Positions 8,514-17,900 of a stretch of DNA of 64,000 nucleotides are shown here, piece after piece. How positions within the stretch are numbered: position 1 is the stretch's first letter; each line of letters begins with the position of its first letter. The notes below the pieces were generated by a model, which was not told where the DNA came from, searched no databases, and was given only the letters and a program-made list of their open reading frames with translations. This DNA comes from Bacteroidales bacterium (GTDB taxonomy: Bacteria > Bacteroidota > Bacteroidia > Bacteroidales > F082). The stretch covers positions 9,194 through 73,193 of the forward strand of contig JASBYY010000006.1 of assembly GCA_029983675.1 (NCBI GenBank), read 5' to 3'. The translations under genes were made by a program, and so were the position numbers.

Positions 8514-10994
8514 TTATTCTTGAAAATACACCCTTTTCACCCGTTGCGATATGCTGGTCATGATTTCGTATGGAATGGTTTGACAGGCTTTGGCGATGTC
8601 GCTGACGCTATGTTCGGCATCGAAAATCACCACGGTATCGCCCTCCTTGGCTTCAACGCCATCCAAATCGATCATACACATATCCATACAGATATCGCCA
8701 ATCACGGGAACCTGACACCCGTTGACCCAGAACTTTCCATTGCCATTGCCCAGCAGTCTCGAAAGTCCGTCAGCATAGCCAATAGGGACAATGCCGATAC
8801 GTTTTTCATGTGTGGCATGACCGCGTCGATTGTAACCTATGCTATCGCCTGCCGGAATTTCCTTAATCTGATTGATGGTAGTCTTCAGCGACACCACGGT
8901 CTCTAATGCACCTTTATCCGCCTCGCAGGTCGGAACGCCATAAATGCCGATTCCGAGGCGCACCATATCGAACTGGTATTTTGTAAAACGCGTGATGCCG
9001 GCCGTATTCAGGATATGGCGCAACACTTTGTAAGGAAACGCCTTCACAATCATCGAGCTAACCTCGTCGTACAACTCAATCTGCCGCAGGGTGAACGCAT
9101 CCTCATCGGGATTGTCGGCAGTCGCCAGATGCGAGAAAACACTTCTCACATGCAACAACGGATTGGCTTCGATGCGGCGTATCAGTTCGGGAATTTCATG
9201 TTTGGCAAAGCCAAGACGGTGCATACCCGTATCGAGCTTGATATGGATGTTCAGCGGCATTTGCGCCCCCATCGAATCAAGTGCACGTTCGATAAAGGAA
9301 AGGTTGCGGAAACTAAACACCTCCGGTTCAAGATCGTATTTGATAATGTTGTCATAACTGTTGACTTCGGGACTCATCACCATGATGGGCAGCGTGATGC
9401 CGGCGCGACGCAATTCAACGCCTTCATCGGCAAAAGCAACGGTCAGATAATCGGCATGATGGAACTGAAGCACATTCGACACCTCATAGTTGCCGCTGCC
9501 ATAGCCAAAAGCCTTGACCATAACCATAAGTTTGGTTTCAGGCTTGAGTTTGGAACGGTAGTAGTTCAAGTTGTTGACCAAATGATTGAAATTGATTTCA
9601 AGCACCGTCTCATGCGCCTTCTCCTGCAACTCCATGCCTATCTGTTCAAACTCGAACGCCCGGGCACCTTTCAGCAGTATGGTCTGGTTGCGAAACTTGG
9701 AGAAAGGGAATTGCATCATAAAAGCATTCACGGTAGGATAGAAATAGCTTTTCATCTGGAACTGCTTCGCCTGTCGCGAAATGGCCTTGCCAATGCCAAT
9801 CAACATATCCACGTTCTTGCTTTCGATAATATGAGCGATTTCGGCATACAAGTCCATCTCATCGCGTCCGCTTTGCAGAATATCGGACAAAATCAAAGTC
9901 CGTGACTTATGTTGCTGTTGCTGGTTCATCACATCAAGCGCAATGCTCAACGAGTTGACATCGGAATTGTAATAGTCGTTGACCAGCGTACAATTATTGA
10001 TCCCTGCCTTGATTTCAAGACGCATGGCTACTGATGCCAATGCCAAAAGGCGTGCGGAGATATGGTTTTCGGGCATACCAAGAAACAATGCCGTGGCTAT
10101 GCAATGTATGGCGTTTTCGATGGAAGCATCGTCAGAAAACGGAATGCTAAACCGCATGTTTTGCTCCTTAAAAACACAACTTATATCGGTTTGCTTATCT
10201 CCCTTTTCTATTGCTTCGATAAACAAGTTGCATTCGGGCGACTTGCTGCTCCAAGTAAACAATTTTACAGTGGTGGCAAGACCCGAACGGATCAGCACCT
10301 GCTGGATGTTTGGATGGTCCATGCAATAGATCAGCGTATCGACACGCTTAAAAAGATTCAGCTTCTCACCCGCCTTTTGTTCCCGGTTGATAAAATTTTC
10401 ATCATGTGCCTGACCGATATTGGTGAAGATACCTATCGTCGGCTGAATGATTTCCTGCAAGCGCGACATTTCGTTAGGCTTGGAAATACCTGCTTCGATA
10501 ATAGCGAGGTTGTGGCTTTCATTCATCTGCCACACCGACAAAGGAACGCCCACCTGAGAGTTATAGCTTTTCGGACTGCGCACTATGTTATAGTCAGGGC
10601 CGAAAAGCTGCGCCAGCCATTCCTTGACAATGGTTTTGCCGTTGCTACCCGTGATGGCGATTACCGGATAGCCGAACCGTGCCCTGTGGTGCGCCGCCAA
10701 GGTCTGCAAAGCATCCAAGGTGCTGTCAACTATGATGAAAGAAGCATCCGATAACGTCGTTTCCGGCAAATGTTGAACCACAAAGGCGCGAACGCCTCTT
10801 TCATAAAGCTCACCGATATAGCGGTGACCATCATTGCGAGCGCTGGTAAGTGCAAAAAACAAAGTATGGGCAGCATCGACCAACTGTCGGCTGTCGATAA
10901 GCAAATCGGTGACAAGGACACCATTATCATTTCCAGTAAGCTGTCCGCCAACGATTTCCGAGATACTACTCAGGGTATATTGCTGATGTTGCAT
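8514..10994 (-). CDS. murF-alr: Bifunctional MurF ligase / alanine racemase
   Basis: 826 residues, a fusion typical of Bacteroidota. Residues 1 to about 440 are a Mur ligase: N-terminal domain, ATP loop ITGSNGKTIVKEW (about 115-127) and a C-terminal Mur domain. It adds D-Ala-D-Ala to UDP-MurNAc-tripeptide. Residues from about 455 on are a fold-type III PLP racemase making D-Ala, with the PLP lysine in VMVKAFGYGSG (about 490) and the catalytic tyrosine region in SIGYNRRG. One polypeptide thus supplies D-Ala and uses the dipeptide. A promoter with -33 and -7 elements lies at 11013-11042. Confidence 0.96.
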   Translation of the reverse strand: MQHQQYTLSSISEIVGGQLTGNDNGVLVTDLLIDSRQLVDAAHTLFFALTSARNDGHRYIGELYERGVRAFVVQHLPETTLSDASFIIVDSTLDALQTLAAHHRARFGYPVIAITGSNGKTIVKEWLAQLFGPDYNIVRSPKSYNSQVGVPLSVWQMNESHNLAIIEAGISKPNEMSRLQEIIQPTIGIFTNIGQAHDENFINREQKAGEKLNLFKRVDTLIYCMDHPNIQQVLIRSGLATTVKLFTWSSKSPECNLFIEAIEKGDKQTDISCVFKEQNMRFSIPFSDDASIENAIHCIATALFLGMPENHISARLLALASVAMRLEIKAGINNCTLVNDYYNSDVNSLSIALDVMNQQQQHKSRTLILSDILQSGRDEMDLYAEIAHIIESKNVDMLIGIGKAISRQAKQFQMKSYFYPTVNAFMMQFPFSKFRNQTILLKGARAFEFEQIGMELQEKAHETVLEINFNHLVNNLNYYRSKLKPETKLMVMVKAFGYGSGNYEVSNVLQFHHADYLTVAFADEGVELRRAGITLPIMVMSPEVNSYDNIIKYDLEPEVFSFRNLSFIERALDSMGAQMPLNIHIKLDTGMHRLGFAKHEIPELIRRIEANPLLHVRSVFSHLATADNPDEDAFTLRQIELYDEVSSMIVKAFPYKVLRHILNTAGITRFTKYQFDMVRLGIGIYGVPTCEADKGALETVVSLKTTINQIKEIPAGDSIGYNRRGHATHEKRIGIVPIGYADGLSRLLGNGNGKFWVNGCQVPVIGDICMDMCMIDLDGVEAKEGDTVVIFDAEHSVSDIAKACQTIPYEIMTSISQRVKRVYFQE

Positions 10995-11012
10995 GGCTCA
11001 AAATTGAAACTG

Positions 11013-11042
11013 CAAAGGTACTTGTTTTTACATGGTGGGCAA
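11013..11042 (-). promoter_or_regulatory. Promoter of murF-alr
   Basis: On the minus strand, TTG (11042-11040), a 19-bp spacer and TACCTTTG (11020-11013) fit the Bacteroidota -33/-7 pattern. The -7 box is about 18 bp from the start codon. Confidence 0.55.
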
Positions 11043-11061
11043 GCGAAAACGACGGAATAAT

Positions 11062-11610
11062 TCACAACGTATTTTTCCACCGATAGCCGAGGCGTTGCAG
11101 TGCTATGGCGACTCCAACAGCATACATGGCGTTCACCGCATGGGCAAACAGATGAAAAGCCCTCACACTTTGCGGCTCGGCGTTTTCGTTGCGAATGAAA
11201 CCGATGGCGGCAGTGGCACACTCGCTGAGTAAATCCGCCAAAGCCACAGCCTCTTTCCCGTCAAGCACCATGCCGAGCAGATTCTGGGTGATGTGTTCGT
11301 CCATATCGTCGAATCCTCTTTTACCATGAAGGCTTTCGTAAGGCAAATGGGAACAGGCCTGCCAATCCTTATCCCACCACGTGGCGACAGCCATACCCAC
11401 ATAACCCGCCCATGCAACAGCAACCATGGGATACTCCGCCACCTGTGAAACAGCGTCAGCCATGTAATTGGGAGCAAACTCCTTCCAACGTTGGTTAATA
11501 TCATCGGAATGAAGCAGTTGTCCTTCAAGATAGTGGCGTGCCGTACAAATGCGCACCATTTCGTCGCAAACACGCCGTTCAAACATTTCGTAATACAGCT
11601 TGTCGTCCAT
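11062..11610 (-). CDS. Conserved protein of unknown function
   Basis: 182 residues, predicted soluble and largely helical, with no signal peptide. Recognisable stretches are WWDKDWQ, SLHGKRGFDDMDEHI and a C-terminal alanine-rich helix. I believe homologs occur across Bacteroidales as uncharacterised proteins, but I cannot name a family. The frame is clean, codon use matches the neighbours, and the opposite frames are broken. It lies 68 bp upstream of murF-alr in the same direction, and the murF-alr promoter sits in that gap, so the pair is probably not a strict operon. Confidence 0.7.
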   Translation of the reverse strand: MDDKLYYEMFERRVCDEMVRICTARHYLEGQLLHSDDINQRWKEFAPNYMADAVSQVAEYPMVAVAWAGYVGMAVATWWDKDWQACSHLPYESLHGKRGFDDMDEHITQNLLGMVLDGKEAVALADLLSECATAAIGFIRNENAEPQSVRAFHLFAHAVNAMYAVGVAIALQRLGYRWKNTL

Positions 11611-11723
11611 AAGATGCTATTTTGCGGCAAAAATAATCAATCCGTGGTTGCCCAGTCGCCTGACACTGCGAATCTGCACGGAAGTTCTTATTTTCTTTGC
11701 GCGACCATGTTATTAATAATCAC

Positions 11724-11731
11724 TATTTTTG
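11724..11731 (+). promoter_or_regulatory. -7 box upstream of the GtrA gene
   Basis: TATTTTTG matches TAnnTTTG, about 70 bp before the chosen start at 11801. A TTTG at 11696-11699 could be the -33 element, although the 24-bp spacing is long. Confidence 0.4.
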
Positions 11732-11800
11732 CGGCCACAAACTGTGAATGTCATGTGGAGAAGCATTCTTTTAAGGATTGAATTGACCAATTCCTTTATC

Positions 11801-12166
11801 ATGAAGTTCCTGAAATTCTGCGTTGTAGGATTTTCGGGTGTCATTGTCAATTTTGCAGTCACCTACCTCTGCAAGGAAATCATGAAACTCAACAAATATG
11901 TGAGTAACATATTGGGTTTTATCATTGCAGCCACAACAAACTACTTCCTCAATCGCATCTGGACTTTTGAAAGCAGTAATCCACAAGTCGGCATAGAGTA
12001 TGCCAAGTTTTTCGCCGTGTCGCTCATCGGAATGGGCATTGACACCCTGACGGTATATGTACTGCACGATAAAATGAAATGGAATTTCTACCTCAGCAAG
12101 TTGTTTGCTGTCGGTGTGGCCACCTTGTGGAATTTCTTCGGAAACTATCTGTTCACCTTTGCCTGA
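11801..12166 (+). CDS. GtrA-family membrane protein
   Basis: 121 residues with four predicted membrane helices and the GtrA signature: FLKFCVVGFSGVIVNF at the start, NYFLNRIWTF in the second loop and FVFGNYLFTF-like WNFFGNYLFTFA at the end. GtrA proteins are thought to help flip polyprenyl-linked sugars across the inner membrane. The frame opens earlier (11729), but the ATG at 11801 puts the first helix at the N-terminus as in the family. It is a lone gene between minus-strand genes. The window also encodes an O-antigen ligase and several glycosyltransferases that could share a lipid-sugar pathway. Confidence 0.88.
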   Translation: MKFLKFCVVGFSGVIVNFAVTYLCKEIMKLNKYVSNILGFIIAATTNYFLNRIWTFESSNPQVGIEYAKFFAVSLIGMGIDTLTVYVLHDKMKWNFYLSKLFAVGVATLWNFFGNYLFTFA

Positions 12167-12230
12167 TAGAGCGAATATCCGGCACAACGTATATTGAAAA
12201 AGAGGCGATTATCCTCCATTGACGGTTCTA

Positions 12231-12436
12231 AGAAGCTGTTTTGAATTCTTACAACAAAGTTATTATTGAATTATTTCGGAATTTTTTTTCCTTTGTTTTC
12301 GGTTGATTTGATGGTCTTTTTGGCTCATTTTGCCCATTGTCTCGCTCACATAGCCCGCTATGTCACGCTCCACAATGAACAAAATGTACTCAAAAATCCC
12401 TATCAACTCAATCCGAAACCATTCAAAACAGCTTCT
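12231..12436. repeat. Hairpin-forming interspersed repeat, copy A (MITE-like)
   Basis: 206 bp with 16-bp perfect terminal inverted repeats (AGAAGCTGTTTTGAAT at the left, its complement at the right). The inner arms are imperfectly complementary up to a centre at ACATAGCCCGCTATGT. The left arm has about 45 nt not matched on the right. Related copies lie at 35253 and 43704, and a solo end at 5976. This one sits between convergent genes (GtrA and cdd). It has no coding capacity. Confidence 0.8.
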
Positions 12437-12448
12437 AAAGCACAGTGC

Positions 12449-12934
12449 TTATTCCCTTGCCAAAGTATCGAAAGTAAAAGGCATCAGTATTTCAACGCTA
12501 TCGAAAGCTACGATTGGACCTTTTGCCCCTTGACAGAGTATCCGGATGGGTTGTTTGTAACGGCTCTCCACCTCTGCCATCACCTGACGACAAGCTCCGC
12601 AAGGTGCGACAGGGCTGCTAATATCTATCTCCGTTGAGGTTGCCGTAATGGCAAGGCTTTCCACTGCTATTCCCGGAAACTGAGCTTGAGCGCGAAACAA
12701 CGCCACCCGTTCGGCACACAAACCACTCGGATATGCGGCGTTTTCTATGTTGCAGCCCGTCACCGTTTCGCCATTTGCCATCCTGACCGCAGCCCCTACC
12801 TTAAATCTTGAATAAGGTGCGTATGCAGATTGAGCGGCATCATGCGCAAGATGCAACAATGCAGCATCCTGGTCTTTTAACTCATCCTCATTGTCATAAA
12901 CAAAATATGGCAATACAAACTGTTCTTTTTTCAT
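12449..12934 (-). CDS. cdd: Cytidine deaminase
   Basis: 161 residues. It deaminates cytidine and deoxycytidine in pyrimidine salvage. The zinc site is visible: CAERVALF with the catalytic glutamate (about residue 75) and PCGACRQ (about residue 110), plus the substrate motif GCNIENAAYPSG. Length is normal for a homotetrameric Cdd with a short N-terminal extension. Its start overlaps the stop of the O-antigen ligase gene by 4 bp, so it is the last gene of the run rnpA-yidD-ctp-ligase-cdd. Confidence 0.94.
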   Translation of the reverse strand: MKKEQFVLPYFVYDNEDELKDQDAALLHLAHDAAQSAYAPYSRFKVGAAVRMANGETVTGCNIENAAYPSGLCAERVALFRAQAQFPGIAVESLAITATSTEIDISSPVAPCGACRQVMAEVESRYKQPIRILCQGAKGPIVAFDSVEILMPFTFDTLARE

Positions 12935-14616
12935 GGCAATTGCGATTTAATCGTCCTATTTCCGCAAGAATGCCGGCTGCACCGAGGTAGAGCCAGAAGG
13001 AATAATGCATTGAAAAAAGCATAGAAAGTAGCTCCAGCCTGTGTTTCAATGGTATCTTCCGGAAACATAGACAGCAGAATGATACATAGGAATATGGTAT
13101 ATAAATAGGTGCGGTTAGTCCGCGACGAAAGATACGGGAAAAGCAAGACAAACAAAAAAAGCAGCAGCCCGACAGCACCAAACCCTACCATTATCGCCAA
13201 ATACTGGTTATGTGCCCGATGCCGGTATTGCGGAACCAATGGAGATTGCAGTTCGTCATACGCTTGACTGAAAGCCATGGGAAGGTCTCCCGTTCCCACA
13301 CCCAACAAAGGGTGTTGACGTATCAAGTAGAAAGAAGCCTTCGTGTATTCCAAACGTTGCGAAAGCGATCCGCCATTGGGGTCGTGGTTTCGCCTATAAC
13401 GATTGATTTCATAAATCGCCACAGAAAGCCGTGCACGAAGTCCGTGATGCCTCCAATTGTTATAATTGGCAACACCTTGCTCGATATTACGGATGTCCTC
13501 GTCGGTCAAAGCCGCCACACCTTGGGCATCTTTTCGCAATCCCTTTGATGTCAGATAGCGTGACAAGGTCGGCAAAATCCTTTCACCATCATAGGTGTCG
13601 GCCTGAATATCCACTTGGCTTCGCTGCTTCCAAGCCTCATAGAGTTCCGGTTCACAATAATAAAGTCCGACATAACGGCCATCTTCCAAAGGAAAATGAA
13701 CCGTGTCGTGCAAGTATGGGTTACCCAAGGCCGTATGCGTTTCAAGATTCTCGAAATCAACATGTTCAGCCTTTACCATCGGCTTGACAAAACGATACAG
13801 CAACACTGCCGTAATCAGAGGAACAGCAATGAGCAGCACCGACATGACGAAACGGAAAGCAGCACGTCCCCGCACTTTGAAAAAAAGAAACAACAAGCTG
13901 ACGGCCGACAAGGCAAGAAACACGACATAGCTCGACAAAGACTCGAGAATATAGAATTGAACGAACAGCCAGACGACCAGCAACAGACAAAGTACATTTA
14001 TCCACCACTTGAAACGGCATTTGAAACAATAATAACCGATGATGAAAATGCAAAAGACAATTTGCAGCGAGAACCTGATATGGCTGATAAACCGTGAAAT
14101 CTCACGCACATCTTCATAATCGTGGCGCACATATTTGGCAAAGCTGAACCATGTGGCGATAAAAACCGAAAGCACATAAAGCAAAAGCAACACATCGCGC
14201 TGTCGGCGGTTCAATGGCGGCATAGATGAAAAGATCAGCGGCAACAGCAGCAGAGGCAGTTTGATACGCAGGTCTTTGAGGGCATAGTGCACGTCGCTTG
14301 AATAAAACAGACCTACCACATGAAGCAGATACAACGACACCAGCACGACGGCTATCCTGTTCCTGAAAAACACACGTATTTTCGCACGCACATTTTCACC
14401 AGTCAGTCTAAAACCTTCCTTGATTTTTACACCCAAAGAAACCTCCCGAAAGGAGGATAGGCGTGCCGAAAGACCATCAAACAGCCAAACGCCAAGCAAA
14501 AAAAACTGCGCGACACTCATCAGAAACGGCGACAAGGTCAAACCGATGGCCAGCAACGCCAGCCCAATGAAGTAAGGACTCATCTCTGATTTCGATATCA
14601 TCGCATAGGTTTTCAC
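12931..14616 (-). CDS. O-antigen ligase family (Wzy_C) membrane protein
   Basis: 561 residues with about ten membrane segments and a long periplasmic loop in the second half. The Wzy_C signature is RQHPLLGVGTGDLPMAF followed by HRAHNQYLAIMVGFGAVGLL (about residues 435-500), with the conserved histidine of HNQYL. Such enzymes join or polymerise lipid-linked glycans on the periplasmic face: O-antigen ligase, Wzy polymerase or protein O-oligosaccharyltransferase. Which one cannot be read here. The large loop (about residues 290-430) is longer than in typical WaaL. It lies 11 bp after ctp and overlaps cdd by 4 bp. Confidence 0.88.
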   Translation of the reverse strand: MKTYAMISKSEMSPYFIGLALLAIGLTLSPFLMSVAQFFLLGVWLFDGLSARLSSFREVSLGVKIKEGFRLTGENVRAKIRVFFRNRIAVVLVSLYLLHVVGLFYSSDVHYALKDLRIKLPLLLLPLIFSSMPPLNRRQRDVLLLLYVLSVFIATWFSFAKYVRHDYEDVREISRFISHIRFSLQIVFCIFIIGYYCFKCRFKWWINVLCLLLVVWLFVQFYILESLSSYVVFLALSAVSLLFLFFKVRGRAAFRFVMSVLLIAVPLITAVLLYRFVKPMVKAEHVDFENLETHTALGNPYLHDTVHFPLEDGRYVGLYYCEPELYEAWKQRSQVDIQADTYDGERILPTLSRYLTSKGLRKDAQGVAALTDEDIRNIEQGVANYNNWRHHGLRARLSVAIYEINRYRRNHDPNGGSLSQRLEYTKASFYLIRQHPLLGVGTGDLPMAFSQAYDELQSPLVPQYRHRAHNQYLAIMVGFGAVGLLLFLFVLLFPYLSSRTNRTYLYTIFLCIILLSMFPEDTIETQAGATFYAFFNALFLLALPRCSRHSCGNRTIKSQLP

Positions 14617-14627
14617 ACAATCGTTTT

Positions 14628-16277
14628 TTACGGTTTCAAAATGCTTCCGTATTCGTCTTTCCCATTGGTATCGAGCAGGATTTCAAATGCGCGTTTCAAC
14701 TCCGGGTCTTTCTGCAACGACCACACAACACGTCCCACCTGATAATAATAACGTCCTACAATCTCCGCACAAAGCAGGTCTTCAATATCGGAACGGTTTT
14801 TCAGCAGGTCGTTTTCTTTGTCGGAAGCAAGCACGTCCTCCAATTGTTTCAGTTCAGGCTCGATTTTTTCAAGATACCCTTCGTCTTTGGCAGATTTCCG
14901 CATCTGGGCAAGATTCTTCTCCGATTCTGTCGTATAAGTGAAGTTCTTATCCTTTACAAATTTCATAAAATCGCGGTAGGTATCGTCGTCAATGCGAAAA
15001 GCCTGCGCCGAGTCTATGGTTTTGTGTTCATGGTAAAACTTGGTGGCATAATCAAAAATCAGGCTCTTCGCATAAAGATACATGGTGACCGTAGCAAACT
15101 TATCAGGGGTGATTTTCACATCGGGTGTAATGCCGTGACCCTCATACACAGTACGCCCGTGTATGGTGGTAAAAGCCTTTCCTATGGTATCGCTCTTTGT
15201 GCCGAGGCTGTCTTTCTTATGCGAATAGTCGATTTCCTGAATGCAACGTCCACTGGGGATATAGTATTTGGCCACAGTCACCTTCATTTGTGTGTTGTAT
15301 GCCAAGGGCAGAATGTTTTGCACCAATCCCTTCCCGAAAGTACGCTGGCCGATCACTACGCCGCGGTCGTAATCCTGAATGGCACCCGCCACAATTTCGG
15401 AAGCCGAAGCGCTGCTGCCATCAACAAGGATGACCAAGGGCAAATTCTCGTCCACGGGGCTGTTTGTGGTCTGATACACATTCGCCGTATTGACGGCCTT
15501 ACCCCTTGTCGAGACCACCGGTTGCCCCTTGGGAATGAAGAGGTTTACAATATCGACGGCCTCATTCATCAATCCGCCGCCATTGCCTCGCAAATCGATG
15601 ATAAAGCCCTTCAGAACGTGCGTTTTTTTCATGCCGACAAGTTTTTCCTTGAGTTCGGCAGCGGCTCCTTTTGTAAATCCGCCAAGCGACACATAGCCGA
15701 CGCCATTGTCAAACACGGTGGCATAAGGAATATTGTCGATTTTCACTTTTTCACGTTTCAGGGTCTTATCGAGCGGCTTATCCTGCCCGTAACGTTTGAT
15801 TTTCAGTTTCACCTCTGTTCCGGGTTGTCCCTTGAGCAACTCGCTCACTTCAGACGTAGTCTTTTTATGCACGTCGATGCCGTTCACCTGGAGAATGGCA
15901 TCACCGGCAACAAGCCCGGCCTTCTGAGCCGGAAAGCCATAATACGGATCGGAAATGCGAACATATTCTCCGTCGTATTGTATCAAGGCCCCGATGCCAC
16001 CGTATTCTCCTGTGGTGATGAAACGCGCCGTCTCTATCTCCGATTCGGGGATGAACACCGTGTAAGGGTCAAGCCCTTCGAGCATGGCGTTAATTGCCGC
16101 TTCATTCAGCTCGCCGGGATTGATTTCATCGACATAGTTCAGATTCAGTTCGCGAAACAAACTGTTGTAAATGTCGATGCTTTTCGAGATTTCAAAATTG
16201 TTCTGTTTTTCCTGAGCCGGCATGGACAGAGAAAACACCAGAAAGGAGAGACATAATGCAATAATGCCTTTTTTCAT
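14628..16277 (-). CDS. S41-family carboxy-terminal processing protease
   Basis: 549 residues. Signal peptide MKKGIIALCLSFLVFSLSMPAQ. A PDZ domain follows (ALIQYDGEYVRISDPYYG... to AILQVNGIDV, about 90-165), then the tail-specific protease domain with the nucleophile in DGSSASASEIVAGA and the general-base lysine in GQRTFGKGLVQ. Such periplasmic enzymes trim or degrade exported proteins from the C-terminus. The frame is open to 16313, but the ATG at 16277 gives the signal peptide directly and avoids most of the overlap with yidD. It is downstream of rnpA-yidD, the usual Bacteroidota order. Confidence 0.94.
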   Translation of the reverse strand: MKKGIIALCLSFLVFSLSMPAQEKQNNFEISKSIDIYNSLFRELNLNYVDEINPGELNEAAINAMLEGLDPYTVFIPESEIETARFITTGEYGGIGALIQYDGEYVRISDPYYGFPAQKAGLVAGDAILQVNGIDVHKKTTSEVSELLKGQPGTEVKLKIKRYGQDKPLDKTLKREKVKIDNIPYATVFDNGVGYVSLGGFTKGAAAELKEKLVGMKKTHVLKGFIIDLRGNGGGLMNEAVDIVNLFIPKGQPVVSTRGKAVNTANVYQTTNSPVDENLPLVILVDGSSASASEIVAGAIQDYDRGVVIGQRTFGKGLVQNILPLAYNTQMKVTVAKYYIPSGRCIQEIDYSHKKDSLGTKSDTIGKAFTTIHGRTVYEGHGITPDVKITPDKFATVTMYLYAKSLIFDYATKFYHEHKTIDSAQAFRIDDDTYRDFMKFVKDKNFTYTTESEKNLAQMRKSAKDEGYLEKIEPELKQLEDVLASDKENDLLKNRSDIEDLLCAEIVGRYYYQVGRVVWSLQKDPELKRAFEILLDTNGKDEYGSILKP

Positions 16278-16290
16278 TACAATTGGTTTT

Positions 16291-16521
16291 TTACGGGACA
16301 GGGTCATAGCCACTACCGCCCCAAGGATTACACGATAACACTCTTTTGACTGTCAGCCAGCCGCCTTTTATGGCGCCATACTTCCTTAAAGCCTCGATGC
16401 CATAATTTGAACACGTTGGCGTATAGCGGCAGTTGCGACCGATATAGGGCGACAAGGTCACCTGATAGATACGGATGAGCAGGATGAGAAAGTCGGCGGG
16501 CAAACGCAAAATACGCTTCAT
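16291..16521 (-). CDS. yidD: Membrane protein insertion efficiency factor YidD
   Basis: 76 residues, with the compact YidD signature: YQVTLSPYIGRNCRYTPTCSNYG (four residues around the two Cys) and GGWLTVKRVLSCNPWGGSGYDPVP. It is a small amphipathic protein helping YidC-dependent insertion. Its start overlaps the rnpA stop by 4 bp, as in most bacteria. Confidence 0.96.
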   Translation of the reverse strand: MKRILRLPADFLILLIRIYQVTLSPYIGRNCRYTPTCSNYGIEALRKYGAIKGGWLTVKRVLSCNPWGGSGYDPVP

Positions 16522-16904
16522 AGCTTCTTAATTAATATGTGGACTGCCTTTTTCGTCTTTTCAAACATCTCGGTGTAGGAATGAATCAGTGTTGCATTGT
16601 AAACCAGCGCCACGTCAACCGATATGTTTTTCCTTTGACAAACGCTATAAAGCACCGATTTATTTTTGCGCCACGACTCCCGTATCAATCTTTTCACACG
16701 GTTGCGCTTAAAGGCGTGATGAAAACGTTTTTTTGAAACCGACAGCAGCAAACGGCACGTCACGGGATTGTCTTCGCTTGGATAGGCATGAAACACGACG
16801 CGGTAGGGATATATAGAAAAGCCCTTTCCTTTCTTGAAAAGGGAATCTATGTCTTTTTCCAAACAAATCCGTTCGTATTTTGGAAAGTTTTCCTTTGCCT
16901 GCAT
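16518..16904 (-). CDS. rnpA: Ribonuclease P protein component
   Basis: 128 residues. It is the protein cofactor of RNase P, which matures tRNA 5' ends. The RNR core is visible as FKRNRVKRLIRESWRKNK (about residues 67-84). A -7 box lies at 16925-16932. It is followed by yidD with a 4-bp overlap. rpmH is not adjacent, which is normal in Bacteroidota. Confidence 0.95.
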   Translation of the reverse strand: MQAKENFPKYERICLEKDIDSLFKKGKGFSIYPYRVVFHAYPSEDNPVTCRLLLSVSKKRFHHAFKRNRVKRLIRESWRKNKSVLYSVCQRKNISVDVALVYNATLIHSYTEMFEKTKKAVHILIKKL

Positions 16905-16924
16905 GAGCTGTCAATATCAGTCCG

Positions 16925-16932
16925 CAAAAATA
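16925..16932 (-). promoter_or_regulatory. -7 box upstream of rnpA
   Basis: TATTTTTG on the minus strand, about 20 bp before the rnpA start. No convincing -33 element is visible. Confidence 0.45.
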
Positions 16933-17079
16933 ACACTTTTTGAAAGAAATGATGCGGATTCTCTACTTGTTTCAACAACACGAGCATCGGACAACACCCC
17001 GACAGCATCAAAAAGCCTAAGCCTCTTGATTCTATCCCAAGCAAAAAAACAAATGAAAATCCGACAGCGCGACTGCGAT

Positions 17080-17844
17080 TTACTTCTTCTTACTCAGCTT
17101 TGCTTCTGCTGCCAAATAAGCCTCGATAGCCATGGTCATGGATGGGGTTTCAGCAGTAGGCGCAATAATGTTCAACTCAAAGCCAGCATCGGTGATTGCC
17201 TTGCATGTGGCACTGCCGAATCCGCCGATAACGACATCTTTCTGCTTGAACTTCGGGAAATTGGCGACAAGTGAATCTATTCCTGCGGGGCTGAAAAACA
17301 CCAGCATGTCATAGTCGGCGATTTTGATCTTGTCTTTCAAGTCAGCCGATACCGTGCGGAAAAGAGCCGCTTTTGTGACATTAAGACGGGCTGCCGTCAT
17401 CAAAGCCATGTTGGCATCGGAGCTGATATCGGAACAGCAGTACAGGAAACTCTCCTCCTTGTGCTTTTTCATGATTTCAAGCAAGTCGGGAAAGGTCTGA
17501 TTGCCAAAGAAAACCTTACGCTTACGATATTGTACGTAGCGCTGCAAGTATAATGCAGTGGACTCGTTGATACAAAAATACTTCAGTGTTTCGGGAACGG
17601 CATAGCGCATTTCCTTCGACACTCTGAAGAAATGATCAACGGCATTACGGCTGGTCAGTATGACCGCAGAATGATCGGTCAGCTTAATATGCGCCTCACG
17701 AAGCTCACTTGCCGTAATATCTTCCAGTTTAATGAATTTTTCAAACGTGAAGGTGACACCGTACTTTTTCTCCATATCGCCGAAAGGCGTTTTGGCAACA
17801 TCAGCAGGTTGTGGTTGCGACACCAAAATATTCTTCGTCTTCAT
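17080..17844 (-). CDS. hemD: Uroporphyrinogen-III synthase
   Basis: 254 residues, two similar lobes joined by a linker, as in HemD. Recognisable segments are ILVSQPQP at the start, LTSRNAVDHFF (lobe 1) and MLVFFSPAGIDSLV with IGGFGSATCKAI (lobe 2). It closes hydroxymethylbilane to uroporphyrinogen III for heme and related tetrapyrroles. Family sequence conservation is low, so the call also rests on the Bacteroidota order DUF4271-hemD-rnpA-yidD. It lies 57 bp after the DUF4271 gene. Confidence 0.88.
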   Translation of the reverse strand: MKTKNILVSQPQPADVAKTPFGDMEKKYGVTFTFEKFIKLEDITASELREAHIKLTDHSAVILTSRNAVDHFFRVSKEMRYAVPETLKYFCINESTALYLQRYVQYRKRKVFFGNQTFPDLLEIMKKHKEESFLYCCSDISSDANMALMTAARLNVTKAALFRTVSADLKDKIKIADYDMLVFFSPAGIDSLVANFPKFKQKDVVIGGFGSATCKAITDAGFELNIIAPTAETPSMTMAIEAYLAAEAKLSKKK

Positions 17845-17900
17845 TCATTCTCTGTATTATACGACTTCCAACAATAAATAAATCCAGAAAACAGCAGGTG

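Noticed and set aside
12231..12436. Hairpin repeat as a plain bidirectional terminator
   Set aside because: It sits between convergent genes here, but the other copies are between divergent genes, and the ends are those of a mobile repeat.
14844..16256. Plus-strand ORF of 470 codons
   Set aside because: It is antisense to ctp, whose PDZ and S41 motifs are clear. It is a shadow of the codon pattern of that gene.
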